Below are positions 49,798 to 60,824 of a stretch of DNA of 64,000 nucleotides, piece by piece. Each line of letters opens with the position of its first letter. The stretch's first letter is position 1. The position numbers were made by a program, and so were the translations under genes. The notes below the pieces were generated by a model that saw only the letters and a program-made list of their open reading frames with translations, was not told the DNA's origin and did not search any database. This DNA is from Kudoa neothunni (lineage: Eukaryota; Cnidaria). The stretch spans positions 9,176,001-9,240,000 of the forward strand of contig OZ199840.1 of NCBI GenBank assembly GCA_964304625.1. The letters run 5' to 3'.

Positions 49798-50789
49798 ATG
49801 ACGATTTACAGTTTTCTTATCACATGTATTTTTCATTAAATAGTAGTGCATTTGAATTCATTTAGATATTTTCTTGGAAAAATATTCGTTTTACAAATCG
49901 CTGAAAAGTTTAAAACATGAACAGGTTGAAGTATAATTTTAATAAATAATAAATTGTAATAGTTCTACATTGATGAAACTGCTCGAGTCCAAATAGTGGA
50001 CAGCCTATGTAAGATTCAAGAGATTTATGGCTATAGTCATCCTAAATTAGTACACTTTATTTATGAAATTAATTATTCATACAAATATAGACAGAAATAA
50101 CTGCGTCCTCAATAATAGACTTAAGGAAATTTGTAAACAAATTTCAGGACCCAAATAAAATATGTACTGTTTTTGCCGAATGTGAAGGGGTCTTAAGTAT
50201 ATCTGAAAAAGAGTTCAGCTACACCTAATAATTATTATGTAATGACATTAGTAATAAAAATGCTTCGGCCTGAATCATGCATGCCTTGCCTGGTAATCTG
50301 TAATAACATTTAATTTATGTTATTTTCACTAGCAAGTTTTTTACTTATTGTGTATGGACAACCATTCAAGAATAACAGAAATATATTCTCAAATAAATAC
50401 AACGTCAGAAATTTTCAAAGAATTGAGAGACGGAGTATTAAAAAAATATTTCCTGACTCATATAATGAATCTTATTTTTAAGGAGAAGAATAGAAAAACA
50501 TGCATAATCGTGTCAATGGTTAAGTGCATAAAAGATGCTTTTTGTCCACGACACCTTAAAACAGGTCTTATTTCAGATATTATACATTACTTCTAAATTA
50601 ACAGTGAAAATATAACTTAATATTTATAGTTTATCTTATTTTATAATAATAAAAAGTATTTATATTTTAGATGGCCATTCATACTTCGATCCTAATAAAA
50701 ATAATATTTCATTGGATGCTAGAAGAATCATCCATGCAATTCCTTACCGGAATATCAAAAAAATTATAGTAAAGATGGAATCGCCATAA
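49798..50789 (+). CDS. Secreted cysteine-rich protein, copy B3 (best B copy)
   Basis: Eight exons give 207 residues: 49798-49825, 49866-49924, 49963-50049, 50091-50196, 50252-50292, 50333-50434, 50483-50564, 50671-50789. Exon 1 is 28 nt ending in phase 1, exon 3 is 87, exon 4 is 106 and exon 5 is 41, exactly as in the A genes. The N-terminus MTIYSFLITYIFL is a short hydrophobic leader. Cysteine blocks: KICTVFAEC, ESCMPC then YLLC (C-x2-C-x7-C), TCIIVSMVKC and IKDAFC (C-x7-C-x5-C). The C-terminal exon lacks the last cysteine pair of the A proteins but keeps ARRIIHAIPYRNIKKII. The gene is intact. It is separated from B1 and B2 by the three A genes. Function unknown. Confidence 0.78.
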
Positions 50790-51074
50790 AATAATAATCT
50801 TTTAATATTTCACATTTTTCGTTATCGCGTAAGGTTGTATAAATTTGGTTATTATTTTTTTAAACGTCAGAAAATTACCATGATTACGCCACCGCATAAA
50901 TTTTGTCCCAATAAAATAAACAGAATATTGAAAAAATCTTATTCATATTCTTATTCCTATAGACAATTAACCTGACTATTTACTATACTCTTAAGGTTTT
51001 TATACGCGATGTTACCCATTTTAAATGAATCAATGTTTTCTTATCAAATGATTGACAAATTGGAAACATTTCCT

Positions 51075-51121
<47 letters not shown>

Positions 51122-53250
51122 GCTAGTATATTACTTTTTTATAGAAAATAAATTTATTTTAAATTTTCAGATCAATATTAACTCTATAGGTTTATTATAT
51201 TGTATCCGTCAAGATCATTTTTTTTGTTTCTTTGTAGTACGTATAAATAATTATTCAAGCTTTATAATTTTTTGAAAGAACTTTAATAAATAATATATTA
51301 GGGAATCTTATTGTTTTATAAAACATTAGCCTCTCTATCGAGGGTTGGAACAAAACTACTGATTTGTCCATTTTATAGATTTTGCAGTAAACTTTGGTTT
51401 TTGTGTGAAGAAAAATGTTATTATTACTTTCTTTCCAGTTGAAATTTTTAGATTTTTCCTTATGATGAAATTCTAGTTTTAATTACCTATCTAAAAAAAT
51501 TAAATGTACACAATTTAAAATTAAAATCGTTTATATTTTTCCTTCATTTTAAGGAAAATTATTAATTTTTTAACCTAATAAACCCTTAATTACTTCGAAT
51601 CCTTACAGGTTTTTTTGACTTACCTATCAGTTCATACATAAATTAAATAATTTTCTATAAACCTTTACATATTCCCTTAGTTAAAAAACTTATAACTTGA
51701 TTCTTCTACTCTCTCAGTTAAGCCGTACAAAATAGGTTATCAAAAAAAGGAGAATATGCGATTCACGCTAATATTTCGACCTTATTTTATTGGACTAAAT
51801 TAAAAATCTTACTCTTGAATTCATTATTCCAAATATCCATGAATGAATACACTGTATCGTTCGAATCAACAAAATTTTATATAATCTTTTAATTTTCCTT
51901 CAAAATAAAGTAGATTAATAAATTCAACGATATAATCAAGAATTCTAATGTCAATAAAACTTGATCAAAAGATATTTTTGCCCCTAATCTTTCAAAGTAT
52001 TTATCCACAATAATTATATCTTAATCAGTTTATTATATTTAACTAATATTCTTATCAAAAATTTATCTCAACCCATAAAATTAAATTTATAAAATTTTTC
52101 ATCAGTAATATTATTATTACTACTAATCATTGTTGATTTCACCGAAAAAATATATTCCTTAAAATGTGGTAAAATTATTAATACACCTTGAAAATCATGT
52201 AATTCAAAGGTTCTTTTTAATTAACAACCTAAAATCTGAGAATAAATATTATTTTCCTGTTCAAATTTTCACCGTTGTTACTTCTAACTAAACTATCAAA
52301 AGATTTCTAATCAAAACTAAAAAATAATTTAAAAAAAATTTTTATTAGCATTTGTATGGTAGCATAATATGAAAAAATTTTCGAATGGATTTTGTTTAAC
52401 TTTTAGAATCTAGAAGAAATTTTTAATTTTATAGTTCTAAATCTAATTGGTACTAGAAAATTTTTAATATATTACCAGAAATTAAAAGCATGATTTAATA
52501 AAATTATCAGGGGATTTAAAATTTTCTACCGAATATTTATTTAATGAATAATATAATCAAAAATATTATTTGAATTGAATCATTTTAACATATGTGCGCG
52601 AATTAATAAAAAAAGTCCAACCATTGCTACAATATAAAGTGTTTTACGTGTGTATTGATTTTACTGAAGGTGATGTGGCACTTAAGACTTAAGTGAATAG
52701 AATTATAAAGATATATCTAACTTTTTTGAAAATTCATATTTTTCGAGCAATGTTAAAAATATCATTATAACCGAAATAAAATAGCAAGAATTTTTGTATT
52801 TTACCCGAATAATGATTGCAAAAATTAAAATAATCGATATTTTTGTGGAAGATTGGAGCAATCGTATTTCGAATTTAATCCATTTATACATACATAAAGA
52901 AAAAACAAATTTTGTCACATAGTGTTACCTTCACAACGACAAACTGGTATTGTTGTAAAAATTGAAAAGCTATACATACTATTATCACAATTTTAAATTA
53001 AAGCTAGGGAATATATTCGCGCATAAAAAGAAATTTTATTTATTCAAATACACATCAATTATTGGAAAAATTAGTTTTATAAATATGGAGAGAATTTTTA
53101 CATTGTCAAAAGACACAAATACTTAAAGTAAAACAATTCCATTAACACATTGGTTATATTTTTCGAAAATATGGAAATAATTGCTTATAGAAAAATGAGA
53201 AAAAAATACCACAATAAATACACAACTACCTTTACAAACTATCGAATATG
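50790..53250. other. AT-rich intergenic sequence
   Basis: No gene supported. The + ORF at 51009-51275 is driven by the (ATC)n run. The minus ORF at 52703-52918 has no motif. The right end holds the 3' UTR of the minus-strand MPP6 gene. Confidence 0.45.
51075..51119. repeat. (ATC)15 microsatellite
   Basis: Fifteen perfect ATC units. Confidence 0.97.
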
Positions 53251-53986
53251 TTAGGAATTCCTATTTTCTTGTTTATTCTTGAATTTTCGCTTTCGATTTC
53301 TTTTGTTTTTATGCGCCTTTTTATTTTTGTTCACATTTTTGTTGGTGTAAGCGTTGATTCTATCAGAACCCCAATCAAATTGAGAGAATAACAAGATGTG
53401 AAACTACCGACTGGCCATTTCACCATCGGAAATGTCTTCATCACATTCATTTTTATTGGAAACAGAAGCAGCTGATTGTTGGTATCCATAGGAAGCACCT
53501 TTATTGTGGTAATCGATGAATTTCTAAAGACCAATGTAAAAGTTAACCTATCTATCAACTTTATTAACCCACCTGAATGTCAGTATTGTAACCATTGATC
53601 GAAAATCTTCCAAAAATATTGGTTTCATCGAAAACCTTAAAATCATCACATACAACTACATTCTCATCTGGTTCTCTACACGATATTAAATTATCATCAC
53701 ACACACACACACACAACAAAATGAAATGAAATGAAATGAAATATACGTATATTTTGGTATGGCTACACTAAGATACCAATGTTCTTCGGTTGGAATGGAT
53801 TTTAGAAGCCCACCGTGAACAAAGTCATTTGTTTCTTTTTTGTTGTGAAAATGTGGGTTGATTATATTGTGGTCATCCCCACGTCGCATAAACTACCACA
53901 TTCATCAAGTAATGAACCAATGAAGTTATTACCTTCATTTGAAGTAGATTTTTTGACAATGATATCACATTATCATTTTCTACCAT
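53251..53986 (-). CDS. MPHOSPH6: MPP6 / M-phase phosphoprotein 6 homologue (exosome cofactor)
   Basis: Five minus-strand exons give 167 residues: 53933-53986, 53769-53892, 53573-53673, 53408-53523, 53251-53359. The family hallmarks are in order. LSKNLLQMKFMRRG, near residue 10, is the segment that contacts the exosome cap and the MTR4 helicase in known homologues. PTEEHWYL, FGRFSINGYNTDIQKFI and the acidic DEDISDGEMASR patch follow. The C-terminal tail is very rich in Lys, Arg and Asn (NKNKKAHKNKRNRKRK), suiting RNA binding and nuclear location. MPP6 is an RNA-binding partner of the nuclear exosome in rRNA 3'-end processing. The intron between exons 2 and 3 holds microsatellites. Confidence 0.88.
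53696..53742. repeat. (CA)n and (ATGAA)n microsatellites in an MPP6 intron
   Basis: A (CA)n run followed by about four ATGAA units lies in the 95-base intron between MPP6 exons 2 and 3. Confidence 0.9.
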
Positions 53987-54939
53987 ATTTTGCGTCTTTC
54001 TAAAAATTACAACCAACCCTGAACAAGAAACTTAGAGGTGTTTGATAAGTTGCGCTTGCGCGATAGTACAGATAATTTGTTAATGTATTGAAGAAAAATT
54101 GATGATGTATGCGTAAAATTAATGTTGGATGCCAATCAATGAATTTTATAGAATAAAATATATCTCATTTTAGAAGTAAATATTATCTTATAAAATTTGA
54201 ATTATTCTATGAAAACTTTTAACTTTTAAGAAAGTCCATTTTCCTAGTGAATATTATTATTTTTTTATTCATTTATAAATATTAATAATTTAAAATTTGT
54301 GTAGCCTAATATATTTTACCATAAGGGTCATCAAAGTAAGGTCCCTACGGTAAATCCGTCCTTCCGATGCATTCAGTAATCAGTCCGGCCCACAGTATCC
54401 CCTTAAACTTGGATGCGCTTGTGAACACGTACCCATATCGGTTCGTTTTAAAGCTATGAGTACATTACTTTAATAGTTGAATATCGGTTAAGTATCTATA
54501 TTTAGTTCGTCACGCTGGTTTTATTTAATTTTAATTAAAATTAATATAAAAGAGAAAATCTATGCACTAATATAGCAAGATTCTGAAAGTAAGTATACAA
54601 ATCAATAAAATTCACATTTAAAGATATCCTTGATTTGTATGTTTCTAATACTTCAAAATTTTCAATGATTTATACTAGTTAGTTAAAATGTAATAGGAGT
54701 GATTATTCTGATATTTAATCAGGTTGAGTTAAATTAATGTGTTTGTATAAATTTCAAATGACCAAACTATAATCACCGTTGTTTAGATGTTTTCTAATAT
54801 TTTGTACAATAATCTACTTATATCCAAGTGGTTGTTAATGTTTCGAGCAGCATATTGTAATGTATTTTTAATATATTATTTGTAGTCAAAAATGTCCGGT
54901 ATTATCTCTATTCTCTATTCTCCAGGAAACAAATGCTTA
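53987..54939. other. Intergenic; one GC-richer patch
   Basis: Mostly AT-rich. The patch 54325-54445 (AAGGTCCCTACGG ... CAGTCCGGCCCACAG) is clearly richer in G+C and could be a small RNA or repeat relic. I could not fold it into a tRNA or find a matching family. Confidence 0.35.
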
Positions 54940-55940
54940 ATATAATACGAAAAAGAAGTTTTTAATTATCTAAATTAATAATGAAATATGCGCACTTTTT
55001 ACACATAGTGCTTTTTCTCCAATGAGTAATGCAGAAAATTTGTTGGTACCATAATCCAAAGTTATACGGAATTTTATCGATAAAATAAAGAGGAAATGAG
55101 GGGAAAAGTTATTCGAATACCAACGAGTGACAACGAAGCGGATTAGTTTTGAATGATGGATGGTTTTGAGGAAGTTGGTTTTTTCAATGTCTAGAGGATT
55201 CCACTTTGAATGGTTGTTGTATTGTTTTCAGCACCTTCATTCTCAGATATTTCATCAGAACTGCATGAAAATTCGAACAAATTATCATGTATTTCGCTGT
55301 CAGACGATCGTATGTCATCAAAAAACTCACTAGAAGTGCTCATTGTAATTCAACCACCAGAACAACCCAACACATGAAATCTTCGGATTCAAATAATCTC
55401 GTTTGTTCACACACTCCCAAAATTGGCGCATAATTAAAAAAATAAAATTTTGGAGGGAGCATTCATCATCATTACAATTCTGAAATATAATATTCTGATA
55501 ATTAATACAACTTGATATATCCTAAAAAATCGATGTTTTTTAATCTGCATGATCGGAAAACGTTAATATTGTAGACACGTAAATTAACGAGTGATCACCG
55601 ATCAGCACCGAATTGAAATAAGTAGAATAATAATTGCAGATTTTCTTCGAAATTTGTCGATAGAATTTTCTAAAAATTTATAAATCAACTCAAAACTATT
55701 TTTTGAGGAAATTTAGTAGAAAAAAAAGATGGGGTGTTTTTCATCCCAAGTCCGTTAAAGGAAGGATTTTTTTTGCGGCATGACAAAAACTTTCAATTTA
55801 TCTAACCATTTGATATGTTGTACGTTTTGTAAATGTGGAATAATAGCGTAAATTTCTAGTTGATATGAGAAAGTGGTAAAATGTTATTCCCGGATTAAAT
55901 GTGGTTTCGAGTGTAATACACTTCAACGCCGTTAGAGAGT
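54940..55940 (-). mobile_element. piggyBac remnant, N-terminal part only
   Basis: Minus strand from about 55343 reads MSTSSEFFDDIRSSDSEIHD, then FEFSCSSDEISENEG, an acidic piggyBac N-terminus. The flanking motifs GGGGTGTTTTTCATCCC (about 55732) and GTGTAATACACTTCAACGCC ending GAGAGTTAA (about 55911-55940) mark the element end. 54945-55150 is an inverted copy of 40690-40870. An (AAT)n run follows at 55945-55972. No catalytic domain. Confidence 0.6.
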
Positions 55941-56228
55941 TAAATTAATAATAATAATAATAATAATAATAATCAATACTCGTAGATATTATAAAATTTC
56001 TATAAAATTTAATAATGAAACATGCAAGAGAAATCATTCGTATACTTCTCATATGTGATAATGAATAGAAATCCATTTTAAAATAGAATTAAATTTATCA
56101 AATTTTTGAAATGTAATGTGTGGACATCACATGGTGTATTTTGCGTATAGATTAACGATTATGAATTAGTAACAAATCGAAAGGCCTCCCACCCAAACGA
56201 GGTTATACGAAAACGTAAATAAAACGTC

Positions 56229-57791
56229 ATGGATCCACCTTCACAGAGTTCTGTGTCGGAAATCGCCAAAAATTTCTACAATGAAATTTCAATGCTTTCG
56301 TCCAACAGATATCAACGCGGAAAATCTAAAATCATTAATTTGAGATCTTTCAACAACTTTATCAAAGCCATTATTCTGTCAGATTCCATCAATGAGTTGA
56401 AGTAGATTTTGATGTGTTGTGTGTTGTTGGTTCGGCAAGATGTATCTTAGAAATGAATTTGATGAGGTGAGAATTCTTGATTTGTGTTGTGGGAAAGGTG
56501 GTGATATCAACAAATGGCTTAAGGGTGGCGTAACCAGTGTCATATTCACAGGTTGATGAACATTACTTTATTTCCGGTTGCCAACTAACATAAAATATAT
56601 AAGTGGTTAAATTGTTGGTTTTCTTTTCTAGATATAGCCGATAAGGCTGTTATTGAATGTGAACAGCGTTATAGAAACCCGAATTTTGTATGTCCACCAG
56701 CCGAGTTTATAGTAGCAGATTCATCCAAAGTTAGCTTATTGGAATTGTAGTTTTTCAGTTTATAGAAAGTATTTAGTGTGACCTGTGGAGTTTGGTTAAG
56801 CGTCTACCTCACCGAATTCACTTGACCTCATGCATGTTTGCGTTACATTACAGTTTTGAGTCGATAGAGCGAGCCTATCAAATTTTGGAGAATGCTTGTG
56901 TGAATTTGATTAAAGGAGGAAAATTTGTTGGCATAATACCTAACGCCTACTCCATATAGTATTGGAATATTTTAATGTATTACACTTATACTTTTAAATG
57001 AAATTTCTAGCGACACCTTGTTAAATAATAACAATTGCTTTAAAAATTCAATTCTACGACTAAGCACCGATAACCTCAGTAGAAATTTGTTTGGATCAAA
57101 GTACAATTTTGAGCTGAATGAGGTGGTCAGTTGTCCAGAGTTTTTAGTTTACTTCCCACTATTGGAATCGTAATTATTGTACCGAATGTGCTGTAATGTC
57201 TAATTTTGTGGATTTAGCATATTGGCATCAATGAATATGAAATGCAACTTTAAGATGCCGCTACACGCTTTTCTAAAGACCCACCTTTCCCGCCAAGGAA
57301 TGCTCGAAAGGCGAATGTGTCCATTCAAAGTGAACACATTCATATATGTGTTTAATTGATTTATTTCTATTAGATTTTTGATAATGTACATATATCAGAC
57401 TTTGATCATGAATTTGGAGGCTTAGACTATTCTCATGTCGTTGACAATAAGTGTGTAAGATCGAGCGACAAACACTTTGACGTTTCGATTAAAACTTTGA
57501 GCAAAGAAGAATGGGAAGTTATAAGTACGTGTTGGTTGTTTTGTTTTTGTTAACTTTTAATTATCTCTATGTATTCTGGCCAATTTGGAAATGGGTTGGT
57601 TAATGATTTGTTTTAGGTTTGTATACAATTTTTGAATTTGAAAAGTTAGGTGATGAGCCCAATTGTACATGGAAACCATTGAGTATCTTATTCGTGGTTG
57701 TTCCGATTTAATCTTTTTCTCTATAGTTCCGATAGAAAAAGAACAATCCAACGGCGAGACTAAACATAGTGCTGCTAGTGATAACATCTAG
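56229..57791 (+). CDS. RNMT: mRNA cap guanine-N7 methyltransferase
   Basis: Nine exons give 357 residues: 56229-56401, 56451-56551, 56632-56729, 56777-56958, 57011-57169, 57218-57329, 57374-57524, 57617-57649, 57727-57791. The enzyme transfers a methyl group from S-adenosylmethionine to N7 of the cap guanine of nascent mRNA in the nucleus. Seen in order: NLRSFNNFIKAIIL, the SAM motif ILDLCCGKGGDINKWLKG, FTDIADKAVIECEQRY, VADSSK, MFALHYSFESIERAY (cap-binding HYSFES), GGKFVGIIPNAY, GSKYNFELNEVVSCPEFLVY, HAFLKTHLSRQGMLERRM and IKTLSKEEWEVISLYTIFEFEK. All are standard for the family. If the last intron is not removed, the protein ends differently at 57711 (356 residues). The long N-terminal extension of vertebrate enzymes is absent. 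Confidence 0.9.
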
Positions 57792-57958
57792 AAATGTATT
57801 TTAGTGATAAGATTTGTTTGTAGTTGGTTTTCTCGGCATTATTAAAATCAGCTGATTTAAATCAAATGAAAATTACGCAGCGATAATCCTTTGATGTTTA
57901 TTTTAATTTTGTGTTATAATATCACACCAGTAAGTAGTTTGAAACAAACCCGCTTTAT

Positions 57959-57964
57959 AATAAA
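57959..57964 (+). terminator. Possible poly(A) signal for the cap methyltransferase
   Basis: AATAAA lies about 170 bases past the stop, followed by GTCTCGGTGTAG. Confidence 0.4.
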
Positions 57965-59933
57965 GTCTCGGTGTAGTGAAATAAATAGGGTCTTAGTATT
58001 CACTACGTTATAATTTGTAAGCTTAACTAACTTATAATAGATAGCTACCTACTATCTACACGCTTGAAAAACAGAGTTGGAGTTAAAATTTTATAAAAAA
58101 TTATTATTATTGAAATTTCCAATCTTTCTGTAAATAAATTCATTAAGCAGGCTGATCAAAAACTTTCGTATTAAAGACCATTTTAAATTGTAATCTTAAA
58201 ATGAGCATTGTAATTTAACAGTTTAAAAGTAACCTAACCACCTTTTAAACAAATAATTTATATTCTTTATTGCTGAGTATTTTTTGTACAAATTTAGACA
58301 ACCGTAACTATTTAATTTACATTTAAACTTAATTAAGTTAGATTATTTTATTTATTAACGTACAAACTACCAATATTTATTCATATATATCAATTTAAAA
58401 TAATATTTAGATTTTCCAAAAAAATATGAAAATAAAAATGTTTATTATTTCTTGTGTTTTTTGAAATATATATATTGTCATCTATCATATCCATAGGAAA
58501 CGCTCAATATACCAAGAAATTATTTTAACCAACTAATAACTACTTATCATTACTATTAAATATGAAATAATTTACCTTTTGAAATTGAAATACATACACG
58601 CATATATTATAGGCATGTAGTTAGAATATAGATTTGATTTTAAGTGAAAATTCAGAATAATCCTGCCAAAAAATATGTAAAACTTTAAATTTAGGTTTTT
58701 AATCACATTATTAATGTAATATAAAAATGTATTAAAGTAAAACGAAGGTTATAATTTCATATGTCGCCCACTGCGAACACAGTTAAAGAATAAATAACTA
58801 AATAATCGTTCTCAACAGATGCCACGTATGATATTCTTTTTCTTGTATTTTGAGCATGAATATGTCGATTGATTATTGGCAAATAAATAATATTCGTGCG
58901 TCGTCAGTTTTTATTATATTTCACTTGATTATATTTATTTCACTTGATTATATTTATTTCACTTGATTATATTTATTTCACTTGATTATATTTATTTCAC
59001 TTGATTATATTTATTTCACTTGATTATATTTAAATATAACGGATTGTGAACAAGAGTTGCTTATATTCATTTTACATTTAAATTTACCAAGCAAATAGCC
59101 TGCCTTCGATATCCTTATGTAGATTAATATCTAAAGCAGTATAGAGTAGAGTTTATTAATTTTGATGACACAGTTTTTATATCGCGCATGTATAAGATTC
59201 CACGAAACGATTTATTTTGTGTAATAATAAGTAACATTTATCTATATGATTTAATCCACAAAGAGGATTTGTATGCGGGCGTGTTTATGTGGATCAAAAA
59301 CGGGAGGTCAAAATTAAAATGAACATCAAAAGATTATCCATCTAATCTCGATTTCATTTGTGGTCTCTTTGACGTGATAGTAACGTCTTCTCTGTGTAGC
59401 GGACTTTCTTATGTGTATACATACTGCTGGTTTCTATTAAACGTTATTCCGTGGTGTACAATCCTACACTATTCTAACAACATAGCTACTAAGTTAATGT
59501 ATACGTCAGACAGATAAGTTGCGCCATACTTGAATGATTTTAAAATAAACTAACGCATTGCCATGACACATCTCTCTGAGTTAAGAAATAACGCTTGTAT
59601 TTAGTCTGGGACAGTTGTGAAATTTAAATGAAATCAGCAGCTGTCAATGTTCCTCTCACTCTATAGTAGAGATCGTAGAGATAGTAGAGATAGTTATCGG
59701 CTGAAACGGACTCTTTAAAGCTCAAATTTTAATGCGTTTAATTTCTGTGAATGCATTAGTGGATAAAAATCCCAATTCTTTGTTTAAGTTGAAAATATTA
59801 ATCTGAGGTGACCGAGTGCGTTACTTGATTTGAGGGTTGGGCTCCTACAGCGAAAGGTTGTCATAGTAACGTAAACAAACAGCTCGCACAATAAAAGGTC
59901 AACAATTCGCCACTATCAAACACGAAGGATTAG
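57965..59933. other. AT-rich intergenic sequence and 5' flank of the coiled-coil gene
   Basis: No ORF of note. A six-copy 19-bp tandem repeat lies at 58920-59033. From about 59300 the base composition rises slightly, as expected for promoter and 5' UTR of the next gene. Confidence 0.45.
58920..59033. repeat. 19-bp tandem repeat, six copies
   Basis: The unit TTCACTTGATTATATTTAT is repeated six times without visible change. Confidence 0.95.
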
Positions 59934-60718
59934 ATGGAGAGTTTGAGAGGGTCATTGGAAAAATTTCAGTTTGAAATCAACATAACTGAATCCAAAGCTA
60001 ATTGTTTGAGAAAAAGAATGTTAGAGTTATCGATTGAGATCGACAACATCCAACATAAACTCTCGGAGAGGAAATACACACTTGAACGAAACAGTAATAG
60101 GCTGGAAAACTTAAACAAACAGGTGACAACTGCGGAACGACGCCGTGAGGATCTGAGTGAACAAAGGATCGCCTATGAGCAATGCAATCAAAATCACTCC
60201 CAACAACTCACCCGCACAAACGACGCCTACATCAGCTCGTTGAAGAAAAGTCGAGATTTAAATATGACATTGGAACAATACAATATGGAGATTATACATC
60301 TCAAACGAAACCTACAGCAATTCAAGTGTAGAATTGATGAACTAGAAAACAACATCAGCCACAAATCCAACCAAAAACAAATATTCGAACGCAACCTACT
60401 ATCACTCAAAGAATACATCTATCAAGCTGAATACAGAGATAGTAGAGAATCGTATGAGTTGGATGGATTGAGCCTTAAAGTGAAACAATTGTCGCAACAA
60501 CTCGAATTGGTTACCAACAATACTAGAGAAAAACTCTCCAATTGGATCAATCAAAAAAAGAATACGAGCGTATATCGCATCGAGTTGAAAGTGTATTGCT
60601 GGAAATTGAAGAATTTGATAAAAACATTTTTGGTTTTGATTACGAAGATGAGAAAAGCACATCGTCTCTGTCAAATGATCAATTGGCTACTTCTGCTGTC
60701 TACGAATCCCGCCCTTAA
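59934..60718 (+). CDS. Tropomyosin-like coiled-coil protein (needs -1 shift)
   Basis: A single exon starts at ATG 59934. Residues 1 to about 209 are an almost continuous heptad-patterned coiled coil (for example LENLNKQVTTAERRREDL, CRIDELENNI, LSLKVKQLSQQLELVTNN). In the zero frame it then turns into an unrelated hydrophobic tail that stops at 60743. In the -1 frame from G60560 the coiled coil continues, EYERISHRVESVLLEIEEFD, which resembles the tropomyosin C-terminus (KYKAISEELDSTF). It ends with an acidic Ser-rich tail ending YESRP at 60718, 261 residues in all. The switch falls exactly at A-AAA-AAG (60554-60560), a classic -1 slippery heptamer, or one A is missing from an A7 run. Length and layout suit an actin-binding tropomyosin relative, but similarity is modest. 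No introns. Confidence 0.65.
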
Positions 60719-60818
60719 TTTCCCTTATTACGTTGAGATTTAAACCAATATAGAATGATGTTTGTTTTACTTTTTCTACATATAAACATTTTTTTGACTT
60801 TCTTCTTACGCAAAACAT

Positions 60819-60824
60819 AATAAA
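60819..60824 (+). terminator. Possible poly(A) signal of the coiled-coil gene
   Basis: AATAAA lies 100 bases after the -1 frame stop. Confidence 0.4.

Noticed and set aside
54325..54445. Possible tRNA or other small RNA in a GC-richer patch
   Set aside because: No acceptor stem pairing or B-box could be found; left as an unexplained patch.
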